Source: Phorcus lineatus (taxonomy: Eukaryota; Mollusca; Gastropoda; Trochida; Trochidae). Taken from it: DNA of 64,000 bases. Under the pieces are notes generated by a model, which saw only the letters and a program-made list of their open reading frames with translations, had not been told where the DNA came from and did no database searches. The position numbers and the translations under genes are program-made. The stretch lies in assembly GCA_921293015.1 (NCBI GenBank), contig OV121081.1, forward strand, positions 682,001 through 746,000. The letters are read 5' to 3'. Of this stretch, positions 1 to 10,200 are shown piece after piece; the first letter of the stretch is position 1, and each line of letters opens with the position of its first letter.

Positions 1-637
1 ACGTCATTTGGCTCACAGAAGATAATACATTTGATATAACCTAATGTTTTTGGGGGAAAATTTGAAGAAAAAAATCTTTCAAAGACGGATACTGTCCCTT
101 GATTATGTGTTCATGATCTTTTATCTTAATTCTTTCTCTACTGCGTTGGCATTTGATTAGGGACTTTCTATTATTTGTCAGTTTTTAGAAATAATGACGG
201 GTAAGTACATACTCCGAAACGTTTTGATTTTCACAATAAAAAAGTTTTCCGAAGAAAATGCTACTGTTGTTAGCCAGGAAGTCTTCGATTTCTTGTTTTT
301 AAAATATTTTTTTTACAAAAATATTAAAAAGTTCATTTATTTGTTTTGCCAATATTTACGATTGGGTTTTCTTAACCATGTACATGTATATTTGTGAATA
401 ATTTTATGTACATTTTCGAGAAATGAACTGTTGTATTTTTTCATGAACGCTCAATGAAATCAAATTTACCAATGGGAAATAAAACAATTTAATATGAACC
501 AAGGTCTGTATTTATTCACATTGAAAGGCTATGAATTTTGAAATTCTTCAGTTTTATCACTTTAAAAGTTGAAAAGTTGTTAATCATTGTTTATTATCCA
601 ACTTGGAAGTGCTAGTAACTGTATTGAAGTCCGTCTA
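1..637. other. AT-rich noncoding flank
   Basis: No coding exon, RNA gene or repeat is recognisable here. Short open frames are low-complexity and AT-driven. Confidence 0.5.
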
Positions 638-639
638 TA

Positions 640-1469
640 CGAGGGGAGGTCAATAAGTTCATAGAAGTTAGTATTGATACAGCCCTGAAGACATCATTAT
701 GATTTCATTGTTGAGATAGGCCATCTGACGACAGTTTACAGACATAAACAATCCTTCCAGATCATTTACTTTACAGAGATTAACAGCCTGTTGAACACAG
801 GTAAACTCCTGCAATCATGGAAAGTTCTGCGGTTATCACGAAAGAAGGATAGAATGCGAAATACAAAAACGTATGACCAATGTGAATGGGTAAGAAGGCC
901 TTTAATATTTTATTGTTGCAAAATGAACTCCTGCACCCAAGAAGTTCAGAACTCGGACTTCTACTGGCAAGGTCATGGCGACCATTTTCTGGAACTAAAG
1001 TTGCGTCATACTCATAGACTATAAACCACCTAAAACTGCAATAATATGAGCCTACTTTGCTGACCCGTTGAAGCAACTGAGAGCGGCGATCAAGAAGGCG
1101 GCACGTTGACTGCTGGAGTAATGCTTCTTCTTGACAACGCTCCAGTGCTCAGGGTCGTATTACACAGGCTGCATTTCAAGGCTTAACCACCTACGTCCCA
1201 GATCAAGTCATTAGAGACTTCTATCTGTTCCGTTTTAAAATCATCTTTTCCTGGTACAAGATATAGTGATGATGATGAACTCACGAGCTACCGAGGGTGG
1301 CTGAGGAGCATCTGAGATGACTTCTACCGCAAGGGCGTAAACAGTCTCAAAGACAAAATCGGCAAAGTGCACCGAGGTGCGGGGAGATTATATTAAAAAA
1401 TGAAATTAATGTGACAAGCATTGGCTTCTGTTACATATTCACTTGTATAAACTTATTGACTTCCCCTCG
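640..1469 (+). mobile_element. Decayed mariner-family transposon
   Basis: Terminal inverted repeats of about 25 bp bound the element: CGAGGGGAGGTCAATAAGTT starts at 640 and its near-complement ends at 1469. A TA lies immediately outside each end (638-639 and 1470-1471), the target duplication expected of mariner/Tc1 elements. Interrupted plus-strand frames between about 1075 and 1400 still read as mariner transposase: an LLLDNAPV-like second catalytic aspartate block near 1130, an FYLFRF block near 1220 and a DDDEL...W...F..G...L tail near 1270-1380. Stops and frameshifts are everywhere, so this is a dead copy. The TIR differs from that of the two mariner copies at 25613 and 52657, so it belongs to another subfamily. 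Confidence 0.85.
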
Positions 1470-1540
1470 TAGTTTAATTGATAGGGTGATTCCATACAAA
1501 ACATTTCATTCTTTGAGAATATGAATTTCGATACAAAACA

Positions 1541-1568
1541 TTTTGTCTCTGTCTGTCTGTCTGTCTGT
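1541..1568. repeat. Short (TCTG)n microsatellite
   Basis: About six tetranucleotide units of TCTG/TGTC, seen directly. Confidence 0.8.
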
Positions 1569-2041
1569 GTGCTCTGCTCTTCTGTACATATTGTGGTATT
1601 TCATGATAATCATGATAATGTTTAAAGGATTATATCTTTTGGAGTAACCAAGAAACACCATTTCCAAATATGTGTTGATTTTCATCTGAGCTGCGGAAAT
1701 AAACATCAAAGTAGTGTATCTTCATTATGTCCGGTGATGTCATTGCAAGAATACTTGAACCCCAATTATAATATGTTAACATTGCTGGCATTGAGATTTC
1801 TTGAAACACCTTTGGACTTGAGTAGTAAAATAACACTGGAGGTCAGCATCTACATATCTATAATTTGCTTTACGTATATTTTGATTCAATAAAAGCTACT
1901 AATGGAAATTGGAATTTATTTTTTTACATAGTTTTAAGCAAATTCTGGTAACGTGTTATATTTCAGTTTAATTCCATATCAAAATTTCGGTTCGATTACA
2001 AATTGTTTGCTGTTTGAGTGGCATTCTAGAAGTTGTCAGTA

Positions 2042-2201
2042 TAAGGAAGACAAGGAATTTTTTTATGGATAATGAACTTCTTTATTGTATTGGTAGCAAC
2101 GTTTTGGTATAGATTCTTATACCGTTTCAAGCAATTCTTCAATTGTCGCTATCAGTATAATAAAGAAGTTGATTATCCATAAAAATTCATTGTCTTCCTT
2201 A
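2042..2201. repeat. 160-bp foldback (palindromic) element
   Basis: The left arm (about 2042-2100) is the imperfect reverse complement of the right arm (about 2142-2201). The outer halves read AAGGAAGACAAGGAAT and ATTCATTGTCTTCCTT. The stem continues inward past a TTTATGGATAAT block and a GGTAGCAAC/GTCGCTATC pair to a short AT-rich loop. There is no coding capacity. This architecture is typical of non-autonomous foldback or MITE elements, but the family is unknown. Confidence 0.75.
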
Positions 2202-2595
2202 CAAATTGTTTATCAAATAAGTGAAACATATAAGTTTATTTATGTCACAGTTTGACGGCCATTTGGATAAGAACAAATAGGCTTATCTCTAAGCTCTTTC
2301 TTTGGCCGTTTGCTTGTTTCGTAAGTCATCAAAAATATAGATACTTTTCAATTGAGAATTACGTCAACAGTCAATGTTTTTTCCCCCCTAAAAATTAATA
2401 TTGGAAATTTTTGTAATTGATTCCTTGTAGATATTTACATAAGAAAGATTTTAACTATTTAAAGAATATATGTCGTCACTTGCATTGTGTATTCAAATAA
2501 ATGTCAGATAATAGTGTTTTAGGTTCTGATCGACATTTCAAGACTTTGTGACCCAGGTGCAAGAAAGCTGAGATGACGTGTCTAAAAACATCGGT

Positions 2596-2999
2596 TTATC
2601 TTTTCTCTAATTTAAAGATATGTAATGGTAGAGAAGGATTTCGACAACAATCATCTCTTACAAAATGTTTATCAATTTCTTCAAAGATTTGTAAAGGAAT
2701 TGTGTTCCCTTGGTTAATTACTCGTGTTTCTAATCGACATATTGAGCTAAGTTTATTCAACAATAGACCATCTCTGGAGTTATAAGAGTTTAAATGCTTA
2801 CACATTCGTGTAGGTGCCTCAAAATAGATTTGAGCAATCAGGACTTTATGACAGAACTGTCGTGTTAGGAATAACGCATAACGAATGCCAATCAGTAGTT
2901 CTTCAAAACTAAAGTACTGAAAACCTATTGTTATTATAGTTTTAACCTCATTAGTCCAGCCGTCCGTAAACACTTCGCCTTTTCGACGTCTTCTATTCT
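2596..2999 (-). other. Unassigned open frame, possible decayed gene
   Basis: The minus strand stays open for about 125 codons (2973 down to 2596). It is protein-like in composition, with a DDCCRNPSLPLHIF segment near the C-terminus. In the same frame, upstream of one stop codon near 2999, the sequence continues as NESEFRDFYKQWL-like text, so this may be the broken end of a longer ORF. The first available start is GTG, not ATG. I do not recognise the family. A decayed transposon ORF or a chance open frame are both possible. Confidence 0.25.
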
Positions 3000-3136
3000 A
3001 GAGCCACTGCTTGTAAAAATCTCTGAACTCACTTTCATTTAGTCTTGCACGACGAAAGCCAATACATCATGTTTTTTTAAATGTTTTTAATTCATAATTG
3101 TATAATTCATCGTTGAGATTAGATTTTCATTAATTA

Positions 3137-3960
3137 ATGTTTATAATAACTAAAGAAATAGTAATAACTGAAGAAATAGAGAAAATAGTTTCATCAATTC
3201 TTGTCTTGGACGGTGATTTGTCCGACTATAGACAAACTAGGTCAAATGGCAAGACTGCTTCTCACAGAAAGACCAGAAGTATCAATACCGACCTTTTCAT
3301 GAAAGACATCAACCACGCTTTTCTACAAGGCTGTAACAAAACTATGCCTTCCGGTGTGAACCAGTCCAGCGGTGTCACCAAGAGACTAAATACTTATAAC
3401 ACGGTATTACGTTAGTGATGGACAATAACGCTCCTTAGGAAACAATAGTCGTCAGACCTGATTCAGTTTTAATGACAGATGAGATAAAATCTGCAAGCAT
3501 GAACGCATGCGCAGACAAGCAGAAAAGAACTGGAGGCGGGACAAGATTGAAATCAAGAGACAGATCGACTGTGCCAGCAGAAATAAAGTTATACATATCG
3601 AAGATTCTCAGCCGTGACCACAAACGGATCTTTACAATCTCAAAAACAGCTGAGTGAACCAAAGCAAGAGCAGATAAACAGATGAAAGGATGAATCCTTA
3701 AATCAAGACATGTGACAACAAATATGTTATTCATGCATTCGTTGTTTCCATTGGCTGAAATATAGCCAGGTATTTTAAGGTGCAATATTGTGCCGTATTA
3801 AGACAGAGGTTGTACAGGAATTTATGACGGAGCTGCCTCGGCTGGGAGAGAATGCAGGGGTCTGTACTTGGACCAATACTCTTCTCCATCTATATTCTAT
3901 CGATATGCAGCATCATTCGTGACAGTAGCCAAAAGTACAGAATGAGAATCTTTTCATGAG
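3137..3960 (+). mobile_element. LINE (CR1/jockey-like) ORF2 relic
   Basis: Frameshifted plus-strand text matches the region between endonuclease and reverse transcriptase of CR1-like non-LTR retrotransposons. In order it shows a SINTDLFMKDIN-like segment (near 3265-3310), DNNAPKETIVVRPDS (near 3420-3465), MTDEIKSA (3472), KHERMRRQAEKNWRRDKIEIKRQIDCA in a shifted frame (about 3495-3570, quoted only to mark the block) and the RT signature QGSVLGPILFSIYIL (about 3853-3905). The endonuclease, the YADD box and most of the RT are missing. It is a 5'- and 3'-truncated dead copy next to the A-rich array that follows. Confidence 0.7.
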
Positions 3961-4088
3961 AGCTTTTAAACTTGTCATTGTTGACACTAGCGCAGCTGAG
4001 CAGCTATACAGATGGAAGATAGGCGCTATGTAAGTTCATTTTTTTGTCTTTATCAATCTTTAGTTTCATTGCAATGAACCCCAACCCC

Positions 4089-5020
4089 CGAAATCTCACG
4101 AAAGAATAGAAAATACATTTCATAGAATATAACAATTAACCTCACGAGAGAATAGAAAAATTATTATCATACAAGAATAGAAACAATAATCTCACGAAAG
4201 ATAAGAAATGTGAATCACATAAAATAAAAACGTAAATTTCACGAAAAAAAATAGACACATAAATCTCACAAGGGAATAGAAAAACATTATTCTCATACAA
4301 GAATAGAAACATTAATCTCACGAAAGATAAGAAACGCGAATCTCATAAAATAATACAAACGTTAATTTCACGAAAAAAATAGAAACGTAAATGTAACGAA
4401 AGAAGAGAAACATGAATCTCATGAAAGAATTTCACAGAAGAAGATAAATAAAACTAACCAAAGAATAGAAACATGAATCATCAAAGAATAGAAACATGAC
4501 TCATTAAAAATAGTGACATAAATAAACACTAAGCATTCGGTCAGTTTAAAAAATACACTGGTACGAATCACACGAACTTCACGAAAGAAAAGACAGATGA
4601 ATTATATAAAAGAATAGAAACATGAATTATATTAAAGAATAGAAACATGAATTATATAAACAAAATAGAAACATGAATTATATAAAGGATTGAAACATAA
4701 ATTATATAAAAGAATAGAAACATGAATTATATATAAGTATAGAAACATGAATTATAAATATGAAAAGAAACATGAATTATATAAAAGAATAGAAACATGA
4801 ATTGTATAAAAGAATAGAAATATGAATTATATAAAGGAATAGAAACATGAATTATGTAAAAAAAATAGAAACATGAATTATATAAATGAATAGAAACATG
4901 AATATATAAAAGAATAGAAACATGAATTATATAAAAAAAGATAGAAACATGAATAATATAAAAAATAGAAACATGAATAATATAAATGAATAGAAATTTG
5001 AATCATAAAACAAAGAAACA
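4089..5020. repeat. A-rich minisatellite, about 24-25 bp unit
   Basis: Roughly 37 imperfect tandem units contain the core GAATAGAAACATGAAT. The first half (about 4089-4450) has units ending in CTCACGAAA; the second half (about 4590-5010) has units ending in TATATAAA. The array therefore changes sub-type along its length. It is noncoding. Confidence 0.9.
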
Positions 5021-5249
5021 TGAAATGCATTCAGTCAGCGTACAAACAGTTCAGCTTTAGAAATGTCAAATTAAAACATCAACTGAAATATTCTAGTCTA
5101 TTGCATAACGGTCATTCTAATACACAAACCCTTTATTGTACAATAACAGTGTGACACCTGCATATCACAAGTGCACACGATATCAAGTGCTTTTAATCTG
5201 CCTCGCCGGAGCAATTTCATTGATTTGTTCTCATTAATGCTCGTGGTAC

Positions 5250-5923
5250 CATTTTATGGCTGAACGGTATGTTGGCACCGTTCGGATTCAGAATTTGTCA
5301 ACGTTAACTCAAATATTCCATGGAATGTTGTTATCAGAAACTACAGAAATTGTACTAAAGATTTTAAAACTTTTAGATTTTCATTATAGATTTATCAATA
5401 GAGTAATGATGCAAATGAAAATAAGTGATACAAATATTTGCTCTTTTTTTAATCTGAACCTGAAAGTCTGCAGCATGTCTTCATTAAATGCAAATTAGTA
5501 CATGAATTCTAGAGAAAATTTTAGAAATCAGCATATTACACATCTGAATATTGTCATTTCTGACTTAGATATTTCATTCTGTAAGAGTTCAGCCAGCCTT
5601 CTGGTATCTCATATCATACTAATTGCTAAAAAAATATATACATATCTCAAGTATTAAGAGAAACAAACTATCTATTGAGTGTTTTATAAGTGTTGTCAAG
5701 GATGTTTGTAATGTTGAAAAAAATATTGCATTTAAAAACATTGCTTTACCATCTTTCAACATTAAATGGATAGCCTTAAATAATGTTTTTACATTAGTTA
5801 TCTTTATTTATATTAACTGATTGCTTCATCATTTTCCAAACTAATGTTTGATTTGATGTGTCTTTGTATGCCATTAGATGTACACCCGCCGAATTGAAAT
5901 GAATAAATAGATTTGGAAAAAAA
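5250..5923 (+). mobile_element. 3' end of a LINE retrotransposon
   Basis: Interrupted plus-strand frames match the C-terminal end of a non-LTR retrotransposon ORF2. A SEPESLQHVFIKCKLVHEF-like cysteine/histidine segment lies near 5450-5505 in one frame, followed about 110 nt later by an ILIAKKYI...FKNIALPSF tail (5615-5770). A 3' UTR of about 100 bp then ends in GAATAAATAGATTTGG and a short A tract (about 5914-5923), as expected for a LINE 3' end. The copy is 5'-truncated and frameshifted. Confidence 0.65.
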
Positions 5924-7071
5924 AGTATACCATCTTCTTATGCAGTTTGTTCTCTCTTGATTGATTGAAATTCATCGGTGTAGTCAACATATTTCCTTCA
6001 GGAATATACTCATGCAATCCAATTTATCATCCCCCACACCTGATGAAGGAGCAAGGATATCTCCCGAACGCCATGTTGTTCTGCAATAATGACTATAAAG
6101 TCTTCTTATCCAGACAATTTAGTTTTTCATATTTAGAACAATACTTACTAACTGCTGTGATATTGGCATCAGCGAAATCGTCCGCATTCTTAAACAAACA
6201 AAAAAACTACTAGCTTTCTGGGACCATGTATGTTTATATTTCCAATTAATATTATCGTACCAATACAAAATAGAGGAAGAAACACGCATACCCTACTGAT
6301 TATACAAACACGGTGAAACAGTGCAGGTAACTGCACCTGAACAGGTTAATTAGTTTCAGATAACGATCTTTCACAGAACTTCGACTGTTTCGATTAGTAA
6401 ATTATTTGAAGAGGAGATTGAAAGAACCAGGTCTGGGTGATTTCGTGATTCTGAACATGCAATTATGCAATAGAGTGTATACAATGGATGTATTTTCGCA
6501 TACGGTTTCAGTAAACGGTAACTAATACACTTAATGGCTTTTTATGTAGTGATATCTCTAATGTGATTACAATTTTAGCGTTAAAGTTTTGCTCAATCTA
6601 AAAGGTTCTTTTCTAGCTATGCAAGCAGATCCACTATGTTCAATGTGTGTATGTCTGTGTGTGTGTGTGTGTGTGAGTGTGAGTGTGAATATTTATATGT
6701 TCCACTATGCTGAGGAGGTTAAATCCAATCACGACTCTTCTCTTAGTTTAACTGCAGTAGAGGAAGATTTTATAGGGGGAGGATATTTATACGACTACTT
6801 GACGTAAAGACAACCGTGACAATTTCAGGAGCTAACAATGTTAAGAATAAGCTGAATTAAATATAACAAATCAACAGCTGCATTCCTTCAGATTTCCTTA
6901 CTAAATATCCCTGTATCCCGACCTCACACGCTCCCATCAGGGGACTGATTGTAAAGATCATCGTGGAGCCCAGAACATGTATATATTACTTCTCTCATGG
7001 TCACCTATGACTAACGTCATAATTTAACTCGATTATGCATACGCTGTGGTTGGATGAAAATATCCCTTAAT
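5924..7071. other. Intergenic, with a (TG)n tract
   Basis: No gene is recognised. A (TG)n-rich microsatellite occupies about 6643-6690. The last few hundred bases are the presumed upstream region of the PAN-vWA-EGF gene. Confidence 0.5.
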
Positions 7072-7078
7072 TATAAAA
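7072..7078 (+). promoter_or_regulatory. TATA box of the PAN-vWA-EGF gene
   Basis: TATAAAA lies 183 bp upstream of the ATG at 7261, which puts a predicted start site near 7100-7105 and gives a 5' UTR of about 160 nt. The motif is seen; its use is inferred. Confidence 0.5.
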
Positions 7079-7260
7079 CGATTCTCTGTAATGAGATGCA
7101 ACCTGTTTAGAATCTGACCATTCCTGCAGTGGATTGCCTGTTTGACAAAGACTTAAACAAGATCACAGGTAGTTCTTAGTACGATCAATAACGAAAGACT
7201 TACTTGCTAACCTGAGGCGGCACCAGACATCAAAGAGCCGTCAGGTGCAACACAGGTGAA

Positions 7261-10200
7261 ATGGCTTGTCGGGCGTCACTTTTTATTTCTGTAATTATAT
7301 CAATCATCGTTGTAATTATTTCCGAATTTCGAAGTGATTTGTATGTCTTTTCGCCAAGCCTGTACAACTACGACATTGGCGGGTTCTATGAAGAAGCAAC
7401 TGTGATGTCGGAACTAGACTGCGCCAGAGCCTGTACCGGTTGTGACACCTGTCTGACTTTCTCCTACATCGAGTCTACCTATGGGTGTTACCTGTACAAC
7501 ACCTGGGCGTGTAATCAAACCGGAACACTGCAGACAGGGCGCCAGTACTACAAGAGAGCGGGTAAATATAAAAGTTTATCATATTTTTTCTGAAATCATC
7601 TATAACAACTTTGAGTGTTAAAATGCTATAAACATGTACGTTCTAACATAAATGTAACTGATTTAAAAAAAATATATTATCTTTTCATACAATAAACGTT
7701 GGTGTTATGACATTTAGAATATAATATTATTTTTTTCTATCTCTCCTTTAGATTTTGTAATTTAATTCTATTATAAAACAACTAACTAACTTACTAAATG
7801 TGTAAATAAAGTAAAAGTAAATAAATGAGTTAAAGAATGTAAATTTTATCGTATAGTCTCTTCATATTATATATCTCTATATATCTTTATCCCTGCTAGT
7901 CTGGTGAATATTATCGAGAGAATAGAAAACGTTGATGACATCGATACATCATGTAAGAATATTTATCCTTTTATTTCAGAAAAAGAACAGTCTGCTCCAG
8001 TTGTAATAGGTAAGTACTGTTTAATATGTTTGTAGTGAATTACTAAACTTTAAACTCCTGATCGCCAGACACACAACGTCTATACTATGCATGCTTTGCT
8101 TGTGGGTTCAAATCATAGTTGTACCAAAGTAACTCACGGAATGGTTCGAACCTTTACATTAAGCAATGGAGTACTTCAATGACGATCTCCCATTTATAAC
8201 CCCGCCCCACAACAAATCGTATCTTCTAAACTAAGCATGTCAGCTTCACCAAACGTATGCACTTTTAAGTCATGTTCCTTGTATCAGCCTTCTGATGGAA
8301 AAACAACAGTAAACTTTTCCTGCGGTTTAGATAGAAACATGACTACCACAGTGATTATTACAAAGTCATTTTTTGCGCATATCACTTTTACTAAGTCAAC
8401 CATAGTCCCTAGATGTGACTGGTACTACTTAAATTTGAGTTTTATCTTTTGTGTTTTCCATGGAAACGTGACTAAAATAGTGACTAAATGACAAAGATAT
8501 TTTGTCTAGAACATATCTCACAAACAATACATGAGATCTACAAACTCCAGGTAGTGTGCTTGAAACAAAAAAGCCTATCTGAATGGCTAAAATTTACTTT
8601 CACCAAGATGCCGCTTAAACTTTGAACTCCACTGTTATAAACTTTAACCCACTGTTTATCAGTTCTATCAATTAGTCTTTCCTAATTTGAAACTCTGATC
8701 TGGGCGGAAGACGGTATATGTGAGCTCTACTGTATAATCTAACGCGGTCTGATGTACCATCTTTGTAGCAGTGTCACCCGAGCCGTTGGGCGAGTAATGA
8801 AACGTGTACAAAGATGGTATTAGGATGGATAGGGGGTTAACCAGAGAGAGACTTATACAACGTGTCTGTAATGGAGTCTAGTCAATCTTGTAAAATTTAA
8901 TCCTCTTGCGTTTCATTCGCTCGTTTCACTGTTTTCAATATCGTACCGACCTTAATGAAGTAACAGTTTTACCATGCCCTCAATCGTTCAGTTTGCATGT
9001 GACAACCGATCATTTGAAATTATATAAAACCAACAATACTTCATCAAGTGAACCAAGCAAGTTAAGAAATACTCAAAGATTTGTCTTCTCTTGCAGACTG
9101 CGGTGTTCAAAGGAAGGACATTCTGTTTCTCCTCGACTCATCTCTCTCCGTCAACAACGGACAGTTTGGACTAGAAAAACATTTCGTTAGCTCCACTCTC
9201 AGTTATTTCAACCTTAGTGCCGACAAAATTCAAGTGGCCATGGTGTCCTATAATTTCTACATCCAGGAGGCGTTCTCACTCAACGCATTCACTGACACTG
9301 CTTCCGCACAAGCCGCGGCCCTGGGTGCATCCAGAGCTTCCGGTTCGGGAACAGCACGTGAAGACATCGCTTTCCAGTACGCCTTTGATACAGTGTTCCA
9401 ACCTGGTAGCGGCGACCGCGCCGACGCTGATAATGTCATAATATTCATCACGGATGATGTTCTAACTTCCGGTTACATGACCCAGGTCAACAGGTTTGGT
9501 ACTGATACGGAGTTCTTTGTCATCGGAGTTGGAACCAGACCAGAGACATCACAACTTGAAGACATTGCTTCAGATCCTGTCGCTGAGCACGTGTTTGAAG
9601 TTGACGTATTTGGCTCTTTGCCGGCTTTCGCGCCTACGGCTTATACATTTGCGTGTAAGTTTTATTCAACTTCCACCACCTTAAGGCAGAATGATAATAA
9701 TTAGCCTTGCAGCATTTCCCAGACTTCTGAATGCTCTTCATCTTTTCATACTACTGCGACGAAGATCGATAGCCAAATAAGAAGAACAAGGGAAGAAATA
9801 TTTTATTCAAGTGTCACAAATTGTCTTTACTTTCCATGATCACATACATTGTATCTACATCAGATAAAAAGAAAATATCTTTTTAGGACTTTTAGACATG
9901 AATATACAAAGTTACATTCAAATTTTTAAATATAAATATAGGTAAATTATAATTTATATCTTTTAAATAAAGATTGGAACTCTTTGCACTCAAACCACGG
10001 ATGTTGGCGCTTAGCAGGTGTTTTTATTTCTCAGTTATGGAGACTTGCAAATTAATGCATTGCGAGGGAAGCTTGTTTTACTCGAAATATAGTAGAACGA
10101 GGCAAACGCCCGGTCTCTAAGAAACCTAAACTGTCATGCTGTAAAATGGAGACGTGGGGAATATAGGAGGCCTTAATAACGTCACTTCTTTAACTAAAAT

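Noticed and set aside
780-1076. Minus-strand 98-codon frame as a gene
   Set aside because: It lies inside the mariner relic, opposite to the transposase remnants.
8095-8115. Possible tRNA or tRNA-derived SINE (GGTTCAAATC B-box-like sequence)
   Set aside because: There is no matching A box upstream and no cloverleaf can be drawn.
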